NCBI GenBank assembly: GCA_928212115.1
Contig: CAKMRJ010003334.1
Coordinates: forward strand, 39,081,568-39,145,567
Reading direction: 5' to 3'
DNA: 64,000 nucleotides
From: Lactuca virosa
Taxonomy: Eukaryota > Streptophyta > Magnoliopsida > Asterales > Asteraceae
Shown here: positions 50,204 through 61,547 of the stretch, piece after piece
Layout of the letters: each line of letters starts with the position of its first letter
Numbering within the stretch: the first letter of the stretch is position 1
Notes under the pieces: model-generated
Told to the model about the DNA's origin: nothing
Databases searched by the model: none
Seen by the model: the letters and a program-made list of their open reading frames with translations, nothing else
Made by a program: the position numbers and the translations under genes

Positions 50204-51213
50204 TTGGGCTTATGATACATGATGGACTAAGTTTTATGAAAGAGTCCATACAGAGTTAGTCCATATGGATCATGGATCATGGATAATAAGCCCAAGAGTA
50301 TGGATTAGGGTTTACCCATGACTCTTGGATTCCTAACATATATATAGAGCATCCCATAGCTAAAATCACCACCCTAATGTTCTAAGAGTTCATGGAGACG
50401 ATTTCTAGTGCAAGAATACTCTCTCAAAAGTCATCCTTTGTCTAAGGTGTGTTGTGAACCATTTGAGGTGCAACATTTGGGGCACTAAGTTCTTAAAGGC
50501 CAAGCACATCAAGTTCTACAAGCTACATAAAAAGGTAAACTCCTAACTAGTATTTTATGTTGTTTATGTCAATTGTATGCTAGTTGTAGGCTTAATGCTT
50601 TGGAAACAATATTGCATGTATAATTAGAGAAAACATAGATCCAAAAAATTTAGGGTTGTATGTGCACCATAGGATGTTGTAGTATACAAAACCCAACAAA
50701 ACCCTTAGGAAGGAAGATAGAAAAAAACTACTGACAAATATTACGTAGGAATCCATGAACTAGTATTGTCAGCATAAAAGATCCTTAGGGTAGATCTTTA
50801 AGAATAAAGAAGATAATTGGGATAGGAAATTGGGTTAGTTGTTTGATAACTAACTATATTATTGTGGGTTGAAAACCCAATGTACCCACCAGGTTTCTCA
50901 CTTGACCCACTCAGTTTGTTTGTATCATAGGTATCAATGTGAATTCACATTACACTGAGAGATTAATGGAGATATAGATCATTAATGCAAATAAATGTAA
51001 GATATGTTTATGCTTATGTTTTGTATCAGTTATGACATCCCAAGCTTTAAAAAGATATCAATGTCTAACGTTTCTTCGGAAATGTTTAATGTTAGTATTA
51101 TCTCACATTGAAATAATATTTTTGGGACCAATTCCGCAACAAAAGAAATACTCTGTTTTAAAATAAGCATAAATGAATTTTTTTCAAATGACCGTAAATT
51201 TAAGGATGTCACA

Positions 51214-51697
51214 GTTGGTATCAGATCATTATTTTAAGCAAACGAGGAATTTGTAGGATTTCTGGACTTAAACTTAGAATGCTAAGTGATGATTTTGAAG
51301 AGTGTGTCTATTATATTTTAGGTAGTACACCTGAATTGACACAAGCACTAGGCTACTTTAGGATAAGACGCCTAATTTGCTTTATGTGCTAAATGACTTA
51401 TGCTTGTTATATCTATAAGATGCCTTATGATGCATTAGGTTGCCTATCTAATTGCTATTATTAGGTTTAAGGTCTATTGCCGACCTAGAGTTAGGAAATT
51501 TGATGTGTTCAGGTTTCTAAACGTTTAATTACGGTATTAGAACTGGCATATAACTTTTTGGAGTAATAAATATGATTAGGCATCTAAACCTTCTCTATCC
51601 ATATTCTCGTCTCGGTACACTAAATGTCTTCTTTGGTGTATAAGAACATCATGGTGAGACAAGGCATCCACTTCAACATAATAGGGATGCACCTATT
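51214..51697 (+). other. PBS and leader of element F
   Basis: TGGTATCAGATC (51216-51227) is a near-iMet primer site two bases after the LTR end. The leader shows no ORF. Confidence 0.75.
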
Positions 51698-52718
51698 ATG
51701 CTTGTTGTGCAACCTAATCTGAACATAGAACAGTTAGAGGAAGGAAACTACAGTCAAACTGTCAGTCGAGTTGAGCCATGTGTGGTTAGAAGACACCAAC
51801 CCGATGGAGGAAACTATGGATGTGGATGCAAGTACAAGGATTTCATGGCATCCAAGCCACATAGTCTTTCTAGAAGCCCAACACCGGTGGAAATAATGGA
51901 TTGGATCTCTGAGATGGAGATGGTGTTTGAAAGTTGCGACTGCAGCAACTGGAAGAAGACCGTTCTTGTGGTTAGACAGTTGAAGAATGGGGTATTGAGC
52001 TGGTGGAAGTTACCAGATGATACCATGCCCAAGGGAGAAGCTATTAGGATGTCTTGGGAAGACTTTCCGGTACAATTGAAATGCAGTACTGCTCTGAGCA
52101 GGATCTTCTGGAGATTAACAATGAATTCTAGAACCTAAAGAAGGGCAAAATGAGCATCAACGAGTACACTGCAAGTTTTACAGAGAAAATGAAGCTAGTT
52201 CCTTACCTAGTTCCAACCAATCTTTCCAAAGTAAATAAGTTTGCTAGTGGACTACCAGTGGAGCACGAGCCAACGGTAAAGCTAGAAACTACTCTGAAAG
52301 CTGCCATTTAGGCAGCTAGGAATGTGGAGACCCAGATAAAGGAAAAGGGTCTGGAAAAGGATGAGAAAGGAGAGAAAAGGAAACTTGAGGGATCTCTAAG
52401 ATCCAAAAAGAAGGGGAGATTCACGAAGTCTGACCCGTAAAAAAAGAGGTTTGGGGACTTGATGGAGAAGTAACTTGTTATAAGTGTGGGAGGACCGATC
52501 ACTATTCCAAGTATTATACATTTAATGACAAGGTATTCTACGGATGTGGAGACAAGGGGCATATGTCGAAATATTGCCCAAAGAAAACCGAAGCGGCAAG
52601 ATTGAATGCGCCGCCAAAGCCAAAGGCAAGGGCATACTTTATGGGACTTGATGAGGAAACAAGAGGGCGAGAATTTGGATTTGCCTGTCTGGAGTACTTG
52701 AGAGAAGGTGACAAATGA
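51698..52718 (+). pseudogene. gypsy gag of element F
   Basis: The ATG at 51698 begins a 146-aa frame with YKDFMASKPHSLSRSPTPVE and MDWISEMEMVFESCDCSN, a gypsy gag core. After a frameshift near 52075 the homology continues (KMSINEYTASFTEKMKLVPY) with stop codons. There are two zinc knuckles near 52475-52580: CYKCGRTDHYSKYY lacks its last Cys, and FYGCGDKGHMSKYC lacks its first. The product ends at a stop (52716-52718) with no protease. The stretch 52719-53599 holds no gene and ends with GGAGATAAT before the second LTR. Confidence 0.8.
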
Positions 52719-53599
52719 TTATTATTAAGTTATGTGGCATGACATGATAGGCATATAAAACAAATAAATCTTGTAACCGTTTTCGAAAATATTGCAATTT
52801 CCTAAATTACTTTGTATGCCTTTTGTGCGATTTTCCTTTTTATGACAACTTAGTGGATCGCAAGGCAATACTTGGGGGAAATTATGAGTAGGTGTGAAAA
52901 GGTAGTAGATGCCTATACTACCAGAAACACATGACTCACACTTGGATAAGGAAAGTCACAAGGTTACTAAGACCCTCGTAGTTGAGCTATTTTGTTCATT
53001 TCCATCATTACCTTTGTTTCGGTAATGACTACGAAGATAAATATTCCGACCATAGTGATCATGAAAAGTCGAGTCCGACTAATCTACAAAGTAAGTTAAA
53101 TGTAGCTTCCGAATTTAGTTAAAAGATCAAAGGAAAAAGATAATTGAAACGATCAATAGAGGTATCGTGGTCATCGTTAAAAATAAGCAGCATGTAACTA
53201 GAAGTACTACATGCTAGAATGTGATTATACCACATTAGAACATGAAGGAAGGTATCCTTTGTATTAGAGTCTGACTCAAAGAGACCAGAGTCTAACCGTT
53301 GTATCATACGATGAGAGGTCATTAGAACATGACCCATCGGTCCGTTACGGTGGTCGAAGTAAGGATCTTAATTTAGACTAGGTCTATCCTAGAAGGAGCA
53401 AGAGCATCCTATGGAGATCAAATTTAGAAAAATGAGTAGGTGCAACATCGTCAACAGTCCAAAAGGTCTAAGAATTTGAAACTCGAAAGACGTAACAGCT
53501 ACGGTTACCACCTAGGATGGAAAGGAAACGTGTGGAGTCATTACACAAGCCCTATTTTGTTGATGATTCCATGACGTAATCATCATAAATGGAGATAAT

Positions 53600-53769
53600 T
53601 GTAACACCCGCAAATTCGGGTTAGAAAAAAAAGTTATTTTACTCCATAATAATGAAGTTTAAATAGGAGATTATTTTGGATGAATAATCTTAACCAAGTT
53701 ATAGTATTTATGACAAGGATTCCACACATATAAAGAACGCTGAAATCTGACTTCGTATGAAGAAGTTAT
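53600..53769 (+). repeat. start of the 3' LTR of element F
   Basis: 170 bases align with 38171 onward, including TGTAACACCCGCAAATTCGG and 'ggattccacacatataaag'. Element E0 cuts it at 53770. The rest must lie beyond the window. Confidence 0.8.
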
Positions 53770-55231
53770 TGTTGGATTAGGTGTCTAAGCTCATAACTAT
53801 AATTGATATAAACTTGAATTGATAGTAGCACAGTCCTTTTGGGTTGCCCTCAAACCTAGCAATTGGACAATATGTTTTTGGAGAAAGAGGTTGATTTATT
53901 ATTTGATTAATAAATTAAAATAAATAATTTATTAATATATTATGAGAATCATGTATTAATTAAAAATAGTAATATTTAATTAATAATTAATCAGAAATTA
54001 ATTGGAATTAATTTTGGGATTAATGGAATTAATTAAAAGTGTAGGGTCTAAAGTGTAATTGTTTAATAGTTGAACAAAAGGTTCCAGAACCTTCCACCAG
54101 GAGGGTGGACGGTTTTTAGGGGATAATCTAGGATTTCTAGATTATCCCATGTGGATAAATATGGAGCTGACTAATTACCAATTTGAAATATTAATATAAT
54201 ATTCAGATTAGGGTTATCCAGGACTTCCTTGTACCACTATATAAAGGACCCTTGCTTCACATTTTTGGCCAATGTATTATTCTAAGGAATAGCCGAAATT
54301 TTGCTCTCCTCCCCCTCTATCCTCAATCTCCTTCTTGCTAGTTTGGGTGTGAATCACTAGAGGCACGACACTTGTGGTGCTTGCTTCCAAAGCTTCAACA
54401 AGACAAGGATCATTGTTATTTGCTATAATAACAATAAGGTATGTAATCCTAAACCTTTTTATTTAATTTTCTAAAATTACATAGGGTTTCTAGGGTTCTA
54501 GTTTTGATTTTCGTAGTCATAGGTTCAATAGAGAAAACATAGATTTTGTTTTAGGTTGCATGCACACTTAAGAGCTTAAAGTTTGTTTTGTTATGCCAAA
54601 AATCCATCAATGGTATTAGAGAGTTTGGTTTGTTTTCAATTAAGTTTTCTATAATTGTTGAATTTCATCAAATTAGGGTTTAAGGAAATTAAACCCTAAA
54701 AAGGCTTAAATTTCGAAATTAGGTTAGGGTTTTGAAACCATAACCTTGACTTCTAAGTTTCGAAATTAGGATTAGGGTTTTGAAACCCTAACCTTCCTCC
54801 CCAAGTAAATTTCAAAATTTGATAGGTATTAGGGTTTTTTCAAATTTTGGTAATTATAATTTTATTTGCCTAAAAGGAGATAATTAAATTTTGATAAATC
54901 TTATACCCTATATTTTCGAAAATTTAGAGGGTAAGGATTAGGATTAAATTATTTGATTAATTTAATTAGGTAATCCTTATTTGATTTAATATAAGTAATT
55001 AAATGTTAATTAATAGATAATTATTAAATCATTTGGTTTATTTTTAAATTTAAATTGATTATTTAATTTTAAAATTTAATTATAAACCTAATACTTTGAA
55101 AAAGTTTTAAAATACACCTTATACTATATGTAAAATTAAAAGTTTAATAATTACTACATGTATAAGACTAAGTCAGTTGAACCGCTAGTACGCCTCATTC
55201 ACGAAGCTAGTCTATAAGGGAGTATAAGGAA

Positions 55232-55908
55232 ATTGCCTATAAAATGGTAGTTGGATGGGTGTCCACTCTCACCCACCGCTTCCTTGATTACTGGAGGGTC
55301 GTTAGCCGAACGGGTTTGATAGGAGAATTAATTCTCATTATTAAGTATAATGAACTGAAAGTAACTAAACCTTTTTATGAAGAATCCCAATCTTAGTTAC
55401 TTTAGGAAAAATGTGAATTTGTATGCTAACCCATGAAATTACACATTACACTTTATAAGTCGTTAGTGGAGCGTGTGTGGTTAATCGGCACACTAATACG
55501 GACTAATAAAGAGTGGTAATGGGTATCTCATAAATTATCATTGTTGATGGAGCATGTATCGTTTTACCAGCACATCAATTGAGATGATAAATGACAATGA
55601 AGTTACCAAACACATTTGCATGCTTATTCACATCTTTTTTGTGATCCTCTGTATCCCAATCACAAATAGAAGAGCATAATCTGAGATTAAACATGTCATT
55701 GAATAGTTTCAATGAATCTAAAAAGATCTAGGAATTTCATCAAAACGTTCTTTCCTTTTAGTTTCGTATTCTGTTGGTGGAATTGGTCAATCGTCATTTA
55801 ACTACCTTTAGATAATTTATAATTAGATTACGGCATCCCTTTTCTAAGTTGTGAATTATCTAGTTGGATCCTAGCCTTAATATTTCATTTTGGGTTGCTA
55901 TATTAAGG
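55232..55908 (+). ncRNA. leader stem-loops of E0
   Basis: The paired segments are ATTGCC/GGTAGT (55232-55251), TGGGTG/CACCCA (55256-55275), TTAGTG/CACTAA (55463-55496), TTGATG/CATCAA (55544-55578), TTTGTGA/TCACAAA (55638-55666), TTAGA/TCTAA with a CGGCATCCC loop (55823-55847), and CCTTAATAT/ATATTAAGG (55875-55908). Order and loops match E1 and E2. The GGTTAACC loop is degenerate here. Confidence 0.55.
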
Positions 55909-55947
55909 ATTATTCTTATCGAACTAAAACTACCTTCCTTTTTCAAA

Positions 55948-56398
55948 ATGTCTACTCCAAATGATGCTTCTGGTTCCTCCTCCTCCAATCAAAACTTCGC
56001 ATTGCTCCAAACTGCTCCAAAGTCACATTGGATGGTTCCAATTATAATGATTGGATGAGGAACATTAAGATGGCCCTTATTTTCGAGGACAAGGAGTATG
56101 TCCTTGAGAAAGAACTAATTGAGATTGACGAAGAGAAGGCCACTCCTGGAGAATTAGCCGCCTACAAGAAGCACTACAATGATGCAACAAAAGTTGTTTG
56201 CATCATGGTAGCCACCATGACTCCTGAGTTGCAAAGATTCTATGAAGATTACTGGTCGTACAAGATGAAAAAGGACCTTATGGAAAAGTACCATAAGTGA
56301 GCTCGTCAAGAAAAGTACGAAGTGGTAAAGTCCCTCGTAGCAAGCAAGAACACACCAAAATGAGCTTAACACAAAAAAGGAGAGGCTAGGGTTTGAGA
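55948..56398 (+). pseudogene. Copia gag (UBN2-type) of E0, broken
   Basis: It starts MSTPNDASGSSSSNQN. A frameshift near 56030 precedes DGSNYNDWMRNIKMAL, the classic start of the copia gag core. The frame runs on through ATKVVCIMVATMTPELQRFY and KKDLMEKYHK to a TGA at 56298. Traces continue to the E2 insertion. No zinc knuckle is reached. Confidence 0.85.
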
Positions 56399-58099
56399 GA
56401 GACGAGTTTGATCTTGTTGGATTAGGTGTCTAAGCCCATAACTATTATTGGTATGTATTCGACCCGAGAGTAGCATGGTCCATTTGGGTTGCATATCATC
56501 AAGACAATTTGTTAGGATGAACTTTTGAGAGAAGAGTATATATCTGATTTATTAATATATTATAAGTTCTAATATATTAATATGAAATCATATATTTTAA
56601 TTAGTAGTGATCAAGAATTAATTTGGAATTAATTTAGTGATCAAAAGAGACTAATTAAAAACTATGGGGACTAATTATGGTAATTAGTTATATTTATATG
56701 TGTTGGGATTATGATCCATGTTGGACCAAGTTTATGTATGGATACATAAAGAGTTGGGCCACATGAACCATGGATCATAAAACCCATGGGTATGGGTTTG
56801 GGTTATACCCATGACTCTTAGAATTCAACACATATAAATACATATGTTATGACCTAAAAACCGAAGCCACTAGTGTGTGCATGTTCTTGGAGTTCATGAA
56901 GGTTTTAGAGTGCATGGAGATTCTCTCTCCAGTCCTACCTTTGTCCTTGATGTGTTGTGACTTCATTTGAGGCTTCCACACTATTGGGGATAAGTTCTTA
57001 AGGCCAAATACATCAAGACTTCCAGCCACACAAAAGGTATGTTACTCTATCTAGTATTTTATGTAGTTTGTATGACAATTGCATGCTAGCTATGGGTTCA
57101 ATACCTTGGAAACCATTTGTATGTATAATTAGTGAAAACATAGATCCAAGGTATTTAGGGTTGTATGTGGACCATAGGATGTTGTATTATACTAAAACCC
57201 GACAGTGGTATCAGAGCCAAGGCTTGTTTTAATGTTATACTTGCTGAAATGGCTGAAAAATCGAAAATTTTGGCTGTCTAGGCACTGGAATCGTCGAGTC
57301 CACTGATGGACTCACCGAGTCCATGAAGAAATTCATCCAACTCGTCGAGTTGGTTCATGCACTCGACGAGTTGGACCCCCTGGCAGCATAAATTCGACTT
57401 TTAAGGCTGGAATTGGACTAGAAACATTACCCTAAGCTGTTTTTGAACTGGTAAACCTGTTTTTTATGTGGTAATGTTCATGCTAATCCAATTCAAAAGA
57501 TAATTGTCAATATATTCATGTTTTGTATTAGTTTAGTGGTTAGGCTAATTACATGAAAATTGTTTGACTTGAATTATCTTGTTCTTATGAGTTAGTTTAG
57601 ATTAATACAAAAGTTATGTGATAACTTGTTTTCAATCCAAATTAATCTTAAAGTTGTTCATAAATATGTGTTTTGTAACTTGTCCTCAAGTTATATGAAA
57701 AGTCAAATTTGTGATTTTTAAAACTCATAAGATTTCCATAAGATAGGTTATGAAAATGAAGAGTCTTTTTCCTTAAATGTTATTAAAGTCTTCCATAACC
57801 TGTCCTCAAGTTATGGAACTTGAAGAGTTTTCATTAAAACTACTTTAAAAATTCATAAGTTATGGAATTAAAAAAGTTTTTGAATTATTCAAAACTTGCC
57901 CTCAAGTTTTGGAATTTGTAAAGTTTCCCCCCATGAATACTTTAATTCCAAGTTAAGCCCTTAGAGTTTTAAAAGTAAAATTCAACCCTTATACTATTAT
58001 AATATTATAGTTAATAGTTATATATATGTATAAGACAAAGTCAGTCTTACCGTTAGTAGGCCTATTCACGAAGCCGGTCTATAAGGGGGGTATAAGGTT

Positions 58100-58767
58100 A
58101 CTGCCTATAAAATGGCAGTTTAATGGGTGTCCACTCTCACCCACCGCTTCCTTGACTGGTGGAGGGTCGTTAGCCGAACGGGTTTGACAGGACTATAATT
58201 CTCCCTTCATGAAAAGTATTAATGATAAATACTAAGTAACTAAACACTTATAAATTCCCAATCTTAGTTACTTAGGAAATGTGAATTTGGTGCTAACCCA
58301 TGAAATTACACTTTTACCTTACCAAGTCGTTAGTGGAGCGTGTGTGGGTAACCGGCACACTAACATGGACTAGTAAGAGTGGAAAAGGGTAACTTAATGT
58401 TTATCATAGATCGGTGGAGCGTGTGTGGTTAACCGGCACATCGATTAGGTGATATATTAAGGGTACCAAGTGAATTTGCATGGTTATTCACACCTTGTTT
58501 GTGATCCTCGGCATCCCAGTCGCAAACTTGAGAGGGCACAATCGAGATTTAAACATGCCATTGAAAAGTTCAATGAATCTCAAAAGATCTAGGAGTTCAA
58601 AACCAATTAAAACCTAATAAATATTTCGTTTTCATGGTGGAAATGGTGAATCGTCATTCGCCTACCTTCAATATTTTATAGCTTGGATTACGGCATCCCT
58701 CTTCCAAGTTGTAAAATATTGTGTTGGGTCCTAGCCTTAATATTTCATATTGGGTGTTATATTAAGG
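58100..58767 (+). ncRNA. leader stem-loops of E2
   Basis: In order: ACTGCC/GGCAGT (58100-58119), TGGGTG/CACCCA (58124-58143), GTTAGTG/CACTAAC (58329-58364), ATCGGTG/CATCGAT with a GGTTAACC loop (58410-58445), GTTTGTGA/TCGCAAAC with a CGGCATCCC loop (58497-58527), GGTGAAT/ATTCGCC (58645-58662), CTTGGA/TCCAAG with a CGGCATCCC loop (58682-58708), and CCTTAATAT/ATATTAAGG (58735-58767). The gag ATG is at 58812. Confidence 0.6.
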
Positions 58768-58811
58768 ACTTAATAACTTAAATCAACTAACTTGAATATC
58801 TCCCATTTTAG

Positions 58812-59440
58812 ATGTCTGGTTCAGACAACTATGATCTTCCCAAATCTGTTTCCTCCACCTCCTCCAATTATTCTCCCTAACCCACAAGTTCAAGGTCACT
58901 CAAGCCCTATTGGCAAGCAAAGTCTATGTGTGCTCACATCTTGGAGATGAAGTCACATATTGACAAGCCGGGAGAGTTGGGTGTCAAGGTCTTGAGGAAG
59001 TTGATTGTTGACTCAGTTCTTCAATCACTTTCTAAGTCATATAGTGAGTTCCTTTAGAGCTACTATATGACAGACCATGACATGACCCTTAATGATCTTA
59101 CCTATTTGCTTGGTGCTGCTGAATCAGCAATGATTTGGAGCACTGGTAAAGCAAATTTGATTGGAAGATCGACTTCCAAACTTCCAAGACATTGATAATG
59201 GTAAAATTGGAAATCCAGAAAAGCTTTCTCTTCCCAATGGAAAAGGGTCGGCCATAGTCAACTCGGTTGATCAAATGGTAAAGAGAAAGGCTAAATTTGA
59301 GATAGTCTCGTGTACCATTCCCAAAGAGTCCATAGGTTTCTATTGCCAAAGGAAGGGGCATTGGTTGCGAAGCTGGCCAATTTACCTGATAGTCTGTAAG
59401 GATGGTAAAGTCAAAAGTTTTGACTCTACTTCAGGTAAAG
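58812..59440 (+). pseudogene. Copia gag remnant of E2
   Basis: It starts at an ATG and soon changes frame. Traces of MKSHIDKPGELGVKV, NDLTYLLGAAESAMIW and KLSLPNGKGSAIVNSVDQMV are seen. The zinc-knuckle block reads GFYCQRKGHWLRSWP, where two of the four metal ligands (first and last Cys) are replaced by Gly and Trp. Confidence 0.75.
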
Positions 59441-60069
59441 TCCACTATCTAACTCTATTAAGTTCCTATTTGGAGATTCTTATTACATGATGTGACTAGA
59501 TCACATTTTGATGTTTTAAGAATCAAAGTGAAGAAGAAGCTTAAAGGAAGAATATGATATTCTGATCGCGAAGATGGATTTCGTCGCATGGTTCGGTGAT
59601 CAGAATTTGAGTTGTACTTAAAGAGTTGTGATAGATTGCTTAGGAATACATAACAACATAGTTTTTCACATGCGCATTGTAAGGATAAGTTTTTCCGCAA
59701 AGTTTTAAAATAAAAGAAAAGTTTTTGATTTTATTTATTTTAAAATATCCTTACAGTGGCATTTGTGAGAAATTGTTGTTTATATGTTTCCATTGATAGC
59801 AATATTGGAAAATGGATTTGATTCTTTCGACTGTGGTAGTGTCATAATTTACCAAATAAGGAAAGATTCTCATCACCCAAGTTTCAGTTGGGTAGAAACT
59901 TGGAATCATGCAAGTTGTATGATGAATGAGAATTTTCATCTTTGGAAAATTAAGACTAATTCCTTGTTTACATGTATATGTGAGTCAAGTGAAGGACTAA
60001 GGGATCGAGTACACATTCTTGTGCACTGGTCAAGTCCACCACAAAGATCGATAAGACTATTCGTCATGA

Positions 60070-60310
60070 TTTACTAAGGTTTAGTAAATATGGTTATACT
60101 TACAAGTTTAAGTATAATTCTGAAACATTGCAAAAGTTTCAATGTATGGCAGAACGAATGAGAAGAATCAAATTAGGCAGAAAGATAAAAGTTTCTCAAT
60201 CTAAAAAGATGGGAGAGTACTTTAGTATCATGTTTTTGATTCTCTTAATGATTAAGAAACCATATCACAATTGGTCCTCTAAGGACATCTTAGTGCATTC
60301 CTATGGCTAA
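60070..60310 (+). pseudogene. decayed Copia integrase trace in E2
   Basis: It carries the same remnant as E1 near 46710: YGYTYKFKYNSETLQKFQCM, then LGRKIKVSQSKKMGEYFS, where the block resembles DRGGEYLS of copia integrases with the catalytic Asp replaced by Lys. No RT or RNase H follows. Confidence 0.55.
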
Positions 60311-60946
60311 GGAGAGGAATCATGAATTGTTGAAATGGTTAAATCAAGAAGATGAGTCATACTTCGTTCCTAAACAAGTCTTAGAGTCATACTCCAAGAT
60401 TGTAACTTGAGTGACACATCTTAATGAAGTGTTTGTCTTGATAAGAATCCGCAATATCCCTTGAATATTTGTTTGTCATGGAATGGTTCTTGGCAAGAGA
60501 GTCTTATATGTCAAGATGACAGTGGGAGTCTAAAAGATCCTGAAAGAGTTTCAAGATCTAATCAAGAATAAAACCTGTAGTTTATCACTAGCACACGACT
60601 TGAGGTTTATAACCTATCGTGTTGATATATTCATACTTTTGTGCCCATTCCAGTTAAAGTTGGTTTTGCATTGGTTGCATAACAACTTGGAAGACATGGT
60701 AGGCCCTTGTGCTGCCAAGTGGCAAGAAGTTAAGATTGCACAAGTTCGGTCCATATGAGTTTGGATTTGTCACTAACCTTGTCTTGTGATTATGGTTTGA
60801 AAAATTCACATTGATAGAAACACATACACCAGAAAATCTAAGTGTCATAAGGTTTCTCTCCGATTCATGAAAATGATGGTGAGGAAATGCTTTCACTAAG
60901 TAGATTTTAAGTAGATAACAATTATGATATTTTCATTCTCAAAGTC

Positions 60947-61547
60947 GTTAATGGAGTGTGGTTAACCGGCACACTAACATGGACTTGTGAGAAATGGAAA
61001 AGGTCTAAACAATTGAGACTATGATTACGGCATCCCTTTTCATAGTTATGAAATTGTTTAGACACACATGTGTGCTATCTAAGGAAAGGTGTATGGTTTT
61101 GATAAAGTTTTATCAAAGCATCTTGTATCAGAAGTTTGAACTTTGGTAAGAAACTCAATAAAGTATTGATTTCTAGAAGTCCAATTGATTTCTGGATACA
61201 TGTCAAAGCTAGTGGGAGCATGAGAGTGTTATGCTAATAATCATCATGTTAGTGGGAGCGTGATAATTATGATAACTGTTGCAAGTTAGCAATGTTAATT
61301 ATAGAAAACAAAAGTTTCAATTCATGAAGTTGCAGGGGTTGAAAAGGTTGTTTTGCTATAATTAAGGTAGAGGAAATTATACTTCATTTCAAATTCTAAA
61401 TAGCTTAGATTGTGAGATTTTGATCGAAACTTCATTTCAAATTCTAAATAGCTTAGATTGTGAGATTTTGATCGAATTTAGTTGATTACATTATTGCGTT
61501 TCTAAAATTCGATTATGATTACGACATCCCTTTTCATAATCTGAATT
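60947..61547 (+). ncRNA. internal copies of the leader hairpins in E2
   Basis: A GTTAATG/CACTAAC stem with one mismatch and a GGTTAACC loop sits at 60947-60978. Two hairpins with a C(G/A)ACATCCC or CGGCATCCC loop sit at 61018-61046 (ACTATGA/TCATAGT) and 61506-61547 (GATTATGA/TCATAATC, extended by AATTC/GAATT across a one-base bulge). E1 has the counterpart of the last one at 47727-47755. Confidence 0.55.

Larger units (their letters stand above)
43799..50698 (+). mobile_element. complete Copia-type element E1 with AAACC duplication
   Basis: The LTRs at 43799-44578 (780 bp) and 49885-50698 (814 bp) both run TGTTGG...CCAACA. The flanks 43794-43798 and 50699-50703 are both AAACC. The primer site is TGATATCAGAGTC (44580) and the polypurine tract AAGTGGGAGAC (49874-49884). 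The LTRs look closely similar. Most of their length difference is an (AT)n expansion at 50155-50200 in the 3' LTR. The interior has a structured leader, a gag remnant and a decayed integrase trace, with no usable pol. Confidence 0.9.
53770..56414 (+). mobile_element. Copia-type element E0, 5' part
   Basis: The LTR at 53770-54609 runs TGTTGG...CCATCA and a primer site TGGTATTAGAGAG follows at 54611. The leader to 55947 holds the stem-loop series, and gag starts at 55948. Element E2 inserted at 56415 splits it, so its pol and 3' LTR, if any, lie beyond 64000. Confidence 0.8.

Noticed and set aside
54611..55230. Possible host gene in the AT-rich stretch after the E0 primer site
   Set aside because: No frame of useful length. 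It is the untranslated leader of E0, with repeated 'agggttttgaaacc' phrases only.
57206..57219. TGGTATCAGAGC sequences as tRNA gene parts
   Set aside because: Each copy follows an LTR end by a few bases and lacks any cloverleaf, so these are primer-binding sites.
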